A stretch of 64,000 bases of DNA from assembly GCA_950295325.1 (NCBI GenBank), contig OX485807.1, forward strand, positions 42,934,440-42,998,439, read 5' to 3'. The notes under the pieces are model-generated. The model saw only the letters and a list, made by a program, of their open reading frames with translations, did no database searches and was not told the origin of the DNA. Position 1 is the stretch's first letter, and each line of letters starts with the position of its first letter. Origin of the DNA: Polytrichum commune (taxonomy: Eukaryota > Streptophyta > Polytrichopsida > Polytrichales > Polytrichaceae). Of this stretch, positions 49,570-60,866 are shown one piece after another. Both the position numbers and the translations under genes were made by a program.

Positions 49570-50125
49570 AGGCTAAATATGATATTTAGAGTCATATGGT
49601 ATTTTATGTCACTATGGTAACTTTTCGGATGATACTTCTTATGAATAAGTGAACAAGAAAACGGTAGAACCGTGAGGCTCTGTCCTTTACTATGAAAGAC
49701 TACAATATATAGCTCTCCACTTTGCTCATGCCAATCCATGGTTATTCACTATACCAAACCTTTCTTGGATTTTGGGCACCTTCTTCTCAAATGCGGGTCA
49801 AGGATTGAAACTACTCATTTATCACTCGAAATTTTTAAAATGGATAATCAAGAACTACCGAAATAACTATAGTTAACTAGATTTCTTTCAATGCATTTTA
49901 GGGAGCAATTATATATATTTATATATAGAGAGAGACCACATTAAATAAAGTGGACCAAAAATAACAAGAACAAGTAACGTCCAAGTGTGAATGCAAAGTG
50001 TTAGGAAATTTGCTCTTGAAACGAAGAAGTTGATGCATAGTCTCTGTCCTGCAGACAAAGCCAACAAATATTGTCATGGATGATGGATGAGTTCATCCAT
50101 GGGCCAAAACCCTACCTTCTCTTGG
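49570..50125. mobile_element. MITE family 1, copy C with a probable nested insertion
   Basis: The left end (AAATATGATATTTAGAGTC, then TGGTATTTTATGTCACTATG and GAATAAGTG) matches the reversed right end of copy E. After about 49650 the match stops and resumes near 50064 with AAATATTGTCATGGATGATG and CCTACCTTCTCTTGG. About 410 bp therefore appears inserted, flanked by a possible 5-bp duplication AACAA. The insert has no recognisable content. Confidence 0.5.
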
Positions 50126-51569
50126 CGGCAATTCCTTTTTTTTTGGTTCCGCCTCCACCCTAGGGTCTCCTTGCGTGCTTGAGATTTCGTTCCGTGTGAT
50201 GCGGCTAAGCTTAGTGTTGGTGTGATTGGGGATGCATATTGCAAGTAATGCATAGAAGCAAAAGGGATTGGCTTTTGCAAAATTTCATTGTTTTAGTTGT
50301 TCTTGCCGTTGAATTTGTGCATTTGATTTGTTGCTACTTTTGGTTATTTTCTACGCAACTACCTCTTAGTTTCTTAGATCGATGTCTAGTTCAACACTTT
50401 TGAGTGCCGAAAGTTAGTTTGTGTCCAACACTCTACGGTAGTAGATTCGATGGGCTAGAAGCCAAAGGTTGAATAGTTAGCCGACATGTGTGACATAGAA
50501 GCCAAGGTCTTCTATAGGTTTCTACACATGATTTTCTTAACTTGTGCAAACTAACTAATCTAATGTGCAAGCAATTGATGATGATCCTCACTAACGCAAC
50601 AAACTGCCATCTCCAATCCATCACAAGACTGCCATCACTAAGTACCTCCCACATCCCTTCTACAACGCACGGGGAGGTCACTCCATTGTAAAGTTGAACA
50701 ACCACACGCGAACACTTTACATGTAAAAAATCCTACTTTTTACATAAAGCATCACCAAAGTGGGTCAAACTTTTATCAATTCTTTTTCATGAGTAGATAT
50801 ACACGGTACCTATTACATAGTAAAAAAATGGTAACTAAATTTAATGATTTTGTTTTTCATAAAACATACCGTTTCTAACTAGCATGACGCAGAACTGAAC
50901 TAAAAAAATTACTAAAAAAAATCAAGATGACTAAAGATTTCAAAAAACCATACAAAAGATACTATCAATGGTTATGTATATGTAGAAAAAATATCATAAA
51001 TTTTAAAAATTATCTATGGCATGTAATATAGGGGTAGCAAACTTTGCTCACACGTGGTGTTCAACTTGACAATGGAGGGACCTCCCCATGCTGCAACGGC
51101 TGTGATTAGATCACCTAGGGTGTTTTATGAAATCGAGGGTAGAAGATAGCTAGGTTTGTCTACATCTTTGAAATTGTACGCCAACAATGTAGTTCGAGTG
51201 AGGCGTGACAAAACAACCGATCATCTAGAAACAAGATCATTCCAAATTTCATAGGGTTGGGTTATATGGGTAGAAACACACAGAAGCTTTCCTAAGATTA
51301 TTATACACATATTTGTAAGCTTTCTTCATACCATTGCATGGGTTTCAAACATAGATGGTTCTTGGATCAAACTCCCAACATATTCAATCTCCTTCAACTT
51401 ATGTGAAATAGGCGGGTATGCATCCAAGGTACAAGAATTGTAACAAAGTGGATTCGAAGCAGTAGCCTAACATAGCCAAATATCTCATCCTCTCTAGAAA
51501 GTTGCGGTATTCCAAGTTTGAGAGACTTGTATTCTACACTAATTTTCCAATTTTTTTCCTAAAAATATG

Positions 51570-51780
51570 TGATGAAATATCATCATGGATGATTGAAATT
51601 TGTATGAAAATCACTTAGCAATCGCAACATTATTAATCTATAATCCCCCCAAAAAATTTACAAGGAATGACAAATAATGTTGGGTTAATATTTAGTGTTG
51701 GTGACACTACACTGGAGTTTATAATTAGTATTGAGCAAGACAATTAGAATTGGTGACACTAAATATCACATTTCATATAG
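51570..51780. mobile_element. MITE family 1, copy D (reverse orientation)
   Basis: It reads GATGAAATATCATCATGGAT, then TTTACAAGGAATGACAAATA, GTGTTGGTGACACTACACTG and GAATTGGTGACACTAAATAT. This is the reverse complement of copies B and E (left half). The other half is absent. Confidence 0.6.
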
Positions 51781-52343
51781 TATTTGCATTCTCTACAATT
51801 ATATGAGTATTTGGTATTTGTCCCATGTCATTGGAAACTTGTCTTATGTCACTAGAAGATTTGCAAATTTACCATGGTGGCCAATTTACATTGTTCTTTC
51901 ACCAACACAAGATGAATTCATATACTAGTAGTATTTTGAACACTTATTTTACAACATAATCTAGTTACTAACTAGATTTTAAGCAAAAGTTAAATAGCTT
52001 AAAGTAATGATGCACACATGGGAGATTTTTTTTGCGCCGTCAAAACATGTACATTATAAGAGAATTTATTTGGGGAAGAAAATTAAAAGCATATGATATA
52101 AACCCTACCAAACTCTGTAAGACAACCCTTCGTGAGGAACATTCATCACCAAGTCATGAAAAAATATTGTAATAATTGTAATCAAACTTCAAAACCACGA
52201 GGTTCAGCGTTTGCCAAGTTGGTGTCCTTGTAATTTCAAGTCCAAGGAATGTTCAAGGTTACACTAGTATATCTATAGTAGATCCCATTTCCCATTGGTG
52301 GCAAAGTTGGGTCTAAGGATTTTGTAAGAAAAGCTAGTAGTTT

Positions 52344-55300
52344 TTAAGTATTGGCCTTTTCCACGATGAGAGGCACACCGTGCCGAGGGGGAAGAGTGAT
52401 GAAAGTCATCCTAGGAGCATGACGGTAACTTGGAGATAAGCGGAATCGGAATTGTTGTAACAACATTGCCATAACAACTTTGGCCTCTTGCATTGCAAAC
52501 GTCTGACCCACACAATTGCGAGGTCCAAATGAAAATGCCAATAATGCTGCAGCCGAATGATGTTTTCCGGCCTTGCCAACCCCTTGGGCAAATCGTTCGG
52601 GTTTGAACTTTGTAGAATCTTCACCCCACAACTCTGGGTCATGGTGGATTGCTACTAATGGCATGTAAAGTCCAACGCCGTTTGGAAGGTCAAGCTCGCC
52701 CAATTTTACATCCCGGGCCGTTGTCCGAACCAAGAGTGGAACGGGGGGAAACAAACGAAGACTTTCATTGAGTATCATGGTCAACTGCAAAGCCACCACA
52801 TTTACAAACAATTTACTCATTAGTTAATTCCAAACATGATCTTTTCTTACATGATCCTCTTTGAAAGCTCATAACATTGTTAAGTATCTTATGGGAGGGA
52901 ATCTCGAACCCTTCCTGAAGAATAATGGGTTACTCCTCACTGGGTTGAGACTAATTCTAGAAACGTAACTCATTCATGCCATATTGATTCACCCTATTCA
53001 TGCCTATACTCAAAAGGGCAAGTTCCCAACTATCATTAACAATGTTATGCTCGTGAATGTCGCTACTCATAACATTACTCAACAACATGGACCCTCATAA
53101 CATAACAGTGAGATGTTGGGAGTTCAGTCTGAATCTGAGTCTCCTTGCGTAGCATTTCTAACATCCACTATTAAATTCTGAGGGCCCACAGAACGAGAGT
53201 TGAACACTAAGTAATGTTATGCTTCTTTGTTAAGAAGGCCACGAGAAAACTATACATAGATTTACAATGAACCCCCCAAAAACAAAAATCTGGAAACACA
53301 TCCACACTTGTTTTCCCTATTATCAAGAATAGCTCCCAAAACTGATGAAATTTTCCACGATGATGCTTGCAATGCTGTCTCTTTGATTTTGATGGTTGAA
53401 CTAAAGAAACTGGAGAGGCGATGGGCACGGTGTAGAAGTCTTACAACTTTAAGCTTGCCAATGGCCTCCGCATCGACGGGTCGGTGACCGCAAACCTCGA
53501 GAACTTCAGCTCGTGCTTGATCTTGCCATTCGGTATGAGTTCCCAATAACATGAGCGTCCACGTGAGCAATGTAGATGTGGTTTCGTGGCCCGCAAAGTA
53601 GAAGGTTTTGCATTCGCCGATCAGAGATTGCATATCGAAATTTGCGTTTCCAGCGCGGTGGAGATCCGACGCATCTTCATCGGCCGCCAACATCATGAGG
53701 CCCAACAAATCCCGCCCGTACGACTCACTATTGCCCTTCTCGATCTGATCCTTGCGCACTTGGATGAGCTCTTTCAGTGCTTGGGTCCACCGCCTATGTT
53801 GTTGAATCATCTTGAAAGAAGGCCGCTCGGGAAGATAGCTGCATCAAAATTTCTCAAAAAACAGTAGGATCATTTGATCAGCATTGGAAGATAGTCTAGT
53901 GACTGTCATCTGGACGTTTTGTAAAGGTATGCGGGTATTATCCGGATACTTTTCTTCATCGGACACCTATGTTTTCAAATTACATTAGCTACTCCACACT
54001 CAAAATAGTGAACATACTTGGGAAGATTTGTGTTACTGGTTAAGGAATCAACAAACATGCAACTTTTCATAACCGTACCTAAATCAAGGGAGATCCAATT
54101 TTAAATCCAATTTTTGTTGATGTCTCATCGTAGATTTGCTAATGAAACATGAGTTTCTTGGTGTAGATCTAATCAGGAGAAGTTGGAGAACATGAAAAAA
54201 ACCCGAATAACACGCACATTCTTTATGGTTGTCATTGTTGAGTAGATTTCAGGCGAAAACGGATTTCAGAGTTTGTGAACTGTGGAGGAGGTAAGGTTCA
54301 AACTGATAACTGCTTGCAGAGAAAACCATACCCATTTATAGAAATCCCCATAATTTGTATGAACTTCAAGTATGAGAGAATGCCCAAGGCACTTGTATGC
54401 GAACAAGAGCCCAATCTGAGTTGCCTAATGCCCTGGGCCAAGAACCTTATCAAGTACATTGGAGGACGTAAATATTCAGTTAAAACATGTGTACACCAAC
54501 ATAACATTACTCAAGGACATGGGCCCTCTAAATATAACAATGGGATGGTGGGAGCTTAATGTGAATTTGAGTTTCCTTACGCACCATTTTGACTGTTCTT
54601 ATATTCTGAGGGTCCACATAACGAGAGCTGAACATTGAGTGTTGTTATGAAAACTGAATTGTGGGAGGATTGATTGAAGTTGAAGGAGGGACCTTGTGGC
54701 TTTGGCACTTAGAACCAAGAGATTCATGAGCTTCTTTTGTTCTTCAAACACCTTCTTCCCCTTCTCGTAACTACTCCCAAATGCTGTGCGAGAAATAATA
54801 TCGGCCGTGACATCCACCATGTGCTTTTGCATCTCCACTTCCACGCTGCCTCCTCCGGATGATAGCACTGCCTTCTCGACACTGTCAAGCATGCCTGCCG
54901 TGCTCTCCGCCATAGCCCCAAGCATGTGCTGAACAAACAAGGACAACAAGTAGCCAAGTGGATTTCAAATACAGGCCTTGCAATTACTATATAACCAAGG
55001 GAACTAAGGTAAGTGGATCCTGAGTGGTCACTTTTACCTCTGCAACCACGTCCTAGAAAACTATGAAACACGCCATTGGTACAAGATGATTAGCATATCC
55101 AAATCGTGTATGTAGTCATTTCCTCGTTACATCGGAGCTCATATGAATTCATTGTCAGTGTGAATATTAATTCTTCTCCTATTAATTGATCATATAGGTC
55201 TCCCCCCAATAATGTTGACTATTGAGACTACAATGGTTAACAAACTTTGCGTGCACACATAGTTTAATCCGATTGACATAAACATATAATTAGTAGTCTG

Positions 55301-57482
55301 GATGCTAGAAAGCCCAAATCTCGTGCAGGCAACCACTGAGGTGTCAAAAATGTTTATTTTCCGGTTTAAGAAATCCACCACAGACACACAGTCGTGTGAG
55401 ATGATTACATAATGAGAATGTTATGTGTACAGGTGCATGAGGTTTTGTACCTTAATTCTGTCATGGTGGAAGGCAGGGCTCACGATTCGTCGGTGAAAAG
55501 ACCATTCGTCCCCAACAGTGCTCACTAGCCCCTTGCCCATCAATGTTGTTAAACCTTTCAACTGAAAATCGTTCTTTGTGGCAAATCCATTCTTGTTCAA
55601 AAGAATTTCCTTCACGAGCTTGGGGTCTGTGATTGTTAGCATCGGTTCATCGTCCATCCACCATAAGTGGCACTTCCCTGGAGATTAATTGTAAGAAAAA
55701 TAACACTCAAGAATCAGTGACAGGCCATGTAATTTCGGTAGCTCGATGTGGACATCAATCCAATAGTGAATAAGATTGTCTCCGATGTGATTTAGTTCAA
55801 TTTGAGCGCAACTATGTGTTTCAGCCATCATGTAGGAAGACAAAAGACAGAGACTCGCCTGCTTGAGGCATCGTGTAAGTTAATGAATTATTGGCACTTT
55901 TGGGAAAATCTGCATCCATCTACAGGGTGCTTAATAACGTTCCTCAATTGGTTTTCTTGTCGAATTCTTTTAAGTTAGAACAAGCTAGCCAGTCACAAGA
56001 TAGTTTTAATCAATTCTAGTTGACCACATGCGTACAATTTATTGGTCGTTTGCAAGACATTGATTGCTATGAGAATAGCTCAGAATGATTTCGGTGACAA
56101 TAGATGGGTGGTATGAAACTGCAGAACTGGGACTGCACAGTCGTTGGACTTTATTTTACTGTAGTTGCTTACCTAGTTTGGCATAAATATTTAGTGCCAA
56201 GTGGAAGAAATTTGCCACATGTAATTATATCATTTGGAGGGAGTGTATAAATTCCCACATGACACTACGTTTTGGCACTCAATGTGTTGATCCAGATAGC
56301 CATCTACGGTAATTGCTCTAGATATCTTTGCCTAATCCTGACTGGATTCATGACTGATGAGCTTATAACTGGGCTGCACGTGTTTCATTAGTAAAAGTTA
56401 AATAAATAAACATAACATAACAAAGGTTGTACGGCTGGACAATAACATGTCAGAAACTCCCCACAAACCTCACGTACTCTAAAATGCACGCCTTTCTTCT
56501 TCTCCATTCATGTGACTCACAAATGTGGAGAGTTTCACGGAATCGATAACTACACCCAATGGAAGTATTGAGGAATTCAATAATAATTTTCTGCATGAAT
56601 CCGAGATCAAAGTTCAATTGAGGTTGCACCTTATTTACTGACCATACTTCTATCTCATTGCAAGTAAAAACATGACAATAAAATGACAGCAACAAGTCCC
56701 CAGAAACTTGACACATTGTTTAAACATTCTCAACTCCTTTCTCTTTCATACGACTCATAAATGTGGATCTGAATTCATGGAAACTGTGATTACCTAGTAC
56801 CCTATTGCAGCGTACCAGACTCCATTAACAATATCTGTGATTGAGGTGTAGCTTAGTACAGACCACACTGCTTTGTCAATGCATCATGGACAGGCAACAC
56901 ACGCGGGAGAATGTTTTAGTCCAACACATCAGGCATGTCGTTCGATTCAATTGACTCTCTTATATATTGATCATCTCCTTCTGTTCAGCTCAATTCTCAA
57001 CTCCTTTCTCTTTCATATGACTCATAAATGTGGATCTGAATTCATGGAATCTGTGATTACCTAGTACCTATTGCAGCGTACGTACCAGACTCCATTAACA
57101 ATATCTGTGATTGAGGTGTAGCTTAGTACTGACCATACTGCTTTGTCAATGCATCATGGACAGGCAACACACGCGGGAGAATGTCGTAGTCCCGCACATC
57201 GGGCATGTCCTTCGATTCAATTGACTCTCTTCTTTTGATCATCTCCTTCTCTTCAGCTGTAGAGTTCCCCATGAACAACCGAATTCGAGGTCCCATCACT
57301 CCCTGCTTCTCCAACATCCCCGTGATCCGTAATGGGGTAAGCACTTTCCGCTGCAGGAGTGAGAGAGCAAAGTGCACGAGCACCAGGGCAATCAACGTGC
57401 CTGCGGGCAAGGCCATCCATGACCACCCTGTAAGCTGCTCATAGTCATGAGCATTTGAAAAGCTCGACATGATGAACTCCAT
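52344..57482 (-). CDS. Cytochrome P450, CYP72 clan (CYP734/CYP735-like), P450-B, 5 exons, 548 aa
   Basis: Haem monooxygenase of the ER membrane, tandem paralogue of P450-A. Exons: 57134-57482, 55451-55677, 54693-54928, 53445-53838, 52344-52784. They total 1647 nt, in frame. An N-terminal anchor (WSWMALPAGTLIALVLVHFAL) is followed by EKQGVMGPRIRLFMGN. The I-helix AGHETT is at 353-358, ESLR at 409-412, PERF at 464-467, and the haem loop FSFGPRNCVG at 486-495 with Cys493. All catalytic landmarks are present, so it looks functional. Exon 3 donor: ACAAG|GTCCCT keeps the frame and yields a linker about five residues shorter than in P450-A; this joint is the weakest. The start ATG at 57482 could be replaced by one at 57470. 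Intron 1 carries a duplicated exon 1 fragment; introns 3 and 4 carry MITE-like inverted repeats. Substrate unknown; annotation pipelines often call such proteins cytokinin or brassinosteroid hydroxylase-like. Confidence 0.9.
52867..53052. mobile_element. Inverted-repeat element a in P450-B intron 4
   Basis: The left end GCTCATAACATTGTTAA mirrors the right end TTAACAATGTTATGCTC over about 15 bp, 186 bp overall. The CATAACATT terminus is shared with the two adjacent elements, suggesting one superfamily. Confidence 0.5.
53068..53221. mobile_element. MITE family 4, copy 1, in P450-B intron 4
   Basis: Left CATAACATTACTCAACAACA with GGACCCTC; right GAGGGCCCACAGAACGAGAG with GTAATGTTATG. These are inverted ends with imperfect match, 154 bp. 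About three quarters identical by eye to 54500-54649. Confidence 0.6.
54500..54649. mobile_element. MITE family 4, copy 2, in P450-B intron 3
   Basis: Left CATAACATTACTCAAGGACA with GGGCCCTC; right GAGGGTCCACATAACGAGAG with GTTGTTATG. The interior shares GTGGGAGCTTAATGTGAATT-like and GAGTTTCCTTACGCA-like segments with copy 1. No ORF. Confidence 0.6.
56726..57262 (-). repeat. Tandem duplication covering the end of P450-B exon 1, with a pseudo-exon
   Basis: A segment of about 267-270 bp occurs twice head to tail: 56726-56992 and 56993-57262. The second copy includes the 3' part of coding exon 1 (57134-57262). The first copy therefore holds a pseudo-exon at about 56864-56992, inside intron 1. 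It still reads as NDMPDVLD, stop, NILPRVLPVHDALTKQ relative to the real exon; the in-frame TAA is at 56916-56918. Its GT donor survives (GTCTGTAC). The copies are about 93-95% alike by eye, so the duplication is fairly recent. Confidence 0.8.
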
Positions 57483-57581
57483 AGTTGATGACCTTTTGCA
57501 AAAAATCTCAAATCTGGAGGAAATTCACTCTCCGAGTGGTGTTTGCTGTTGAGGATGAAGGTCATGTGCATCTCTCCTGTT

Positions 57582-57590
57582 GTATATATA
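57582..57590 (-). promoter_or_regulatory. Candidate TATA box of P450-B
   Basis: GTATATATA (TATATATAC on the gene strand) lies about 100 nt upstream of the predicted ATG at 57482. This spacing suits a short 5'UTR. Supported by position and sequence only. Confidence 0.4.
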
Positions 57591-58272
57591 CATGTATACC
57601 GAAGGCCCTTGATAGGTGTCATGAAACTTCACCCCCTGTAGGCCCTCAACCGTCTTTCAGTTAGAACCTGGTTTGAAGTTTCTAAATTGTTTTAAGAGCT
57701 TAGCACTACTAAGTTCCGGGAGTTGCTTTCATTACTGTAAGCACTTTCGAACTATGAAATCTAAGAAATTCCGTAAGTTTTTACTAAAAGTGAAACAAGC
57801 GGCTCGCCACGAGAGGCTATGTCCTTTTATTAATGTATTCTATGGATCCTTAATACATTACATGAACATGATTTTAGCTCTTCTTTTTTGTTAATAAAAC
57901 CTAGACAGCATATAGATTGTAACAACTTTGAATGCTATTAAGATTTATTGTTGTGTATTGGGATTGTGTTCAGTAACTCAAAGGAAATAAATAATACATT
58001 TTCCAAGCATGTTTATCGTCTTTGTTAACGAAGACATATTAATCCATCGGAAGCATTAAAAGTCATGTATCAAAAGTTCCTCCAAAGTCCTTGAAATTGT
58101 CCCCACTTTCCCTCTTATTTGGTAAAATTTGATGGGTTCTTCTTACCGCAATCCCAAGAACATCAATCCAAACTGCCAGTACAATGTTTTATCTAATTAT
58201 TGTGGGTTCGGAGTTAGGTATTGCTGTAACATTTTACCGAGAATATCATTTGTTACCCGAATAATACAAGTA

Positions 58273-58617
58273 AACTAATATGATATTTAGTGTCACCAAT
58301 TGTTTTGCTCAATACTAATCGTAGACTGCGGTGTAGCGTCACCAACACTAAATGTTAACCCAACATAATTTGTCATTCCTCGTAAATTTATGGGGATTCT
58401 AGAGCTATAGTGTTGCAATTTCATCCAAATTTCAATCATCCATGACAACATTTCATCACAACTTGCTGACAAGAGAAGGTAGGGTTGTGGCCAATGGATG
58501 GACTCATCCATCATCCATGACAATATTTCTTCACTTATTCAAAAGAAGCGTCATCCGAAAAGTTAACTGTGTGACAAAAAATACCATGAGACACTAAATG
58601 TCATATTTAGTGTAGTT
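58273..58617. mobile_element. MITE family 1, copy E (most complete)
   Basis: Both ends are present: left CTAATATGATATTTAGTGTC and right GACACTAAATGTCATATTTA with GTGTAG, imperfect inverted repeats. It is about 345 bp. The left half matches copies A, B and D; the right half matches copy C. The interior carries two CATCCATGACAA(C/T)ATTTC motifs. No ORF. Confidence 0.65.
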
Positions 58618-58632
58618 AGTATGCACATCGAA

Positions 58633-59087
58633 GAATATGATACAACTTAGTTGGTAAAATACGATAATATTGGTTTAAAAAAAAGGTTATAGGAACAAGT
58701 AACTCCAAAATGGCGACCCACACTAATTAGACAAAACGTTATACTTTTGAGAGCTGAAGACGAGAGGTGATCTCGATTTCCTTCACGCAAAATTCATGCA
58801 TGCCAGTCAATGTGCACTGGTGAGCAGACATTACTAGGAATGCTGAAGCTTTTCCCAGCTTTTAAGCGACTTCCAAAGACTCCCTGTAACTATAGAATTG
58901 GGTCAACCAGTGATGCAGATTGCTAGAGTCGGTGGCCGATTTCCTTTGCCCTTCTTCTTCTTCTTTCAAAGAGACTTCCATCGTCTGTTGTTGATCCTAG
59001 AAGATCTAGAGTAAAGAGTCGTGACATTCGATTGAGTTTGTTGGCCAACTCCCATCCAACAGGCCGTGCTCGCTGTTTGTGATCAAT
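58633..59087. repeat. 455-bp direct repeat, copy 1
   Basis: It begins GAATATGATACAACTTAGTT and ends CTGTTTGTGATCAAT. It is about 93% identical by eye to 60867-61311 in the same orientation, 2.23 kb away. Differences are point changes and a (CTT)n length change. The sharp ends suggest a mobile-element segment. LTRs of a short non-autonomous element are possible, but TG...CA termini are not evident. Confidence 0.7.
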
Positions 59088-60001
59088 TCAGGTTCTTCAA
59101 GTTGTTTTTGTAGCACATTGCAGCGTCCATAGTATTCAGGCTTCATCATGTCAATGCACGCACCAAACAGAGTCTACCCTGTCTAAGTTAAGTGTCACCT
59201 CTCGGGAGTATAAACAAGTGACACTTATGGCATTGTACCACTAAACTCAAAAATTAATACTTATGAGGATAATAGTTATGTAGTAACAGTAAAGTTCTTA
59301 GTAACACTTATAAAATGTCATCACATTTATTAATAGAAAAAAATCACAGTAATTTAGTGACTAAAATAAGAGTGTGTTGTTGTTTGATAAGACTCTTGAA
59401 TACGGAAAATAGTGATGAATTTTTCTGAAGACAAAAGCTTTGTCCTAAGTTCACTCACATTGCTTTATTGTTGTTATGGAAATGTAGACCTTTTCATGGT
59501 TATTTAGCTACAAAGCCTTGTAGATCCTAGATTGTAATCTGAACACAAACTCTTCGGCCTTTGGCGGGGGCACCGGTTTGTTGTAGGGCAGGTTGACCCG
59601 AAAAGAATATTAGGGTTGCCATTGCTTCTTGCACTTGAGAAAATACACATGGACTCCTTGCCACCCTTAGAATGAAAGGCTTACATGTGATTCAATTTGG
59701 ATAATCAAATTGGTGAGGCTCACTCTACACCATGCTCCCTATTGGCTCACTCTGTACACTTCAAAATTGTCACTTAGGGTAGTGGTCATAAATTCACAAT
59801 CATGAGAGTATATGTTTCATGGATTCTGGTGCAAATAACAATTATACAGTGGAAATTCACAAAGAGGGGGAGTAAATGTTTTGAAATAGAGTAACAAAGA
59901 ACACTTACTAGTGTAGTTTTCAAGGGAGTATGAAAAGTGTAGCACTTACGGCATTGTAGCACTCAAAGAGGTAACACTTAGAGAGGGTAGATGTAGGGGG
60001 T

Positions 60002-60130
60002 CTAATTCATAGTCACCACACACACCGTGTAGGTTCCCAATGAAGAGTCCATCCCCAAGGGTCAGAACAAGCAACAATAAACAATGTGGTTTTGTGAGTA
60101 AGTGCCAACTTTGCATCAAATGTCATAGAA
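60002..60130. repeat. Dispersed repeat family 2, copy 3
   Basis: TAATTCATAGTCACCACACA, CCCAATGAAGAGTCCATCCC and CAAGGGTCAGAACAAGCAA match 62830-62966 closely, and 31979-32130 in reverse. Confidence 0.6.
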
Positions 60131-60866
60131 ACAAGCTATGTTGCCACCAACACATCAACCATGATAGCTCCTCCCTTGTGACGTACCTCCAATTTTAAGG
60201 AAAAAAAATTATCGTACTTTTTGCCAACCTTAAATTTGAATAAAACAATGAAAAAGAGAGAGAAAAAAAACTCTTCATTGTTCATACATAACATTAAGTA
60301 GCAATGCCAGCAGCATACCCTTTGAGTACCCACAATATTACCTCAACAAGAAGGGAAAAGCTTGTAAAGCAAGGGTGAATGAATGGGCAAACAATTAAAA
60401 ACAATAGTTTAAAAAAGGTGTTGAAAAGGTTTCCAACACGGGTTTCAAAAGCTATTCCAAGAAAACATGGCTACCTTTTGACCTCACCAACTATTCCCAT
60501 TGCTTTATCCTAGAAACCCATATAATTCATTCTTAATAATGAAAGTACCTCCCCAAGAAAAATCAAAATGACCTAAGAACAACTCAAAGGTAACGCCACC
60601 TTTACTCCTAAAAATAGCATCAAAGCCGCGCACGCCGGTTTGATGCCCTTTCGAGAAGGTTGTTTCAAGCATATTTCTTAATGTTATGTTGTGTAACCAA
60701 CATGCAAATATTCAGGAAACCCATAAAAATAATACCCTATTTTCGGCTGAAACTTCAAGCACTCAAAAAGCTCATGGACAAAATCTATTCAAATGCTTTC
60801 AATGTGGAATTTACTAACAACACAAATACGCAACCCCAAACCAACAGCTTCTCCTCACACAGTGCA

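Larger units (their letters stand above)
42878..52343. other. Repeat-rich spacer between the two P450 genes
   Basis: No gene is supported over 9.5 kb. The first part should carry the P450-A promoter (no clear TATA box seen). The rest contains family 3 MITEs (43241-43393, 49104-49249), a diverged direct repeat (44060-45085), a nested hairpin (46704-46841), a family 2 repeat (47962-48090), a GAA microsatellite, a long perfect hairpin (48737-48867), and family 1 MITE copies C and D. Short frames are scattered and look like chance. Confidence 0.6.
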
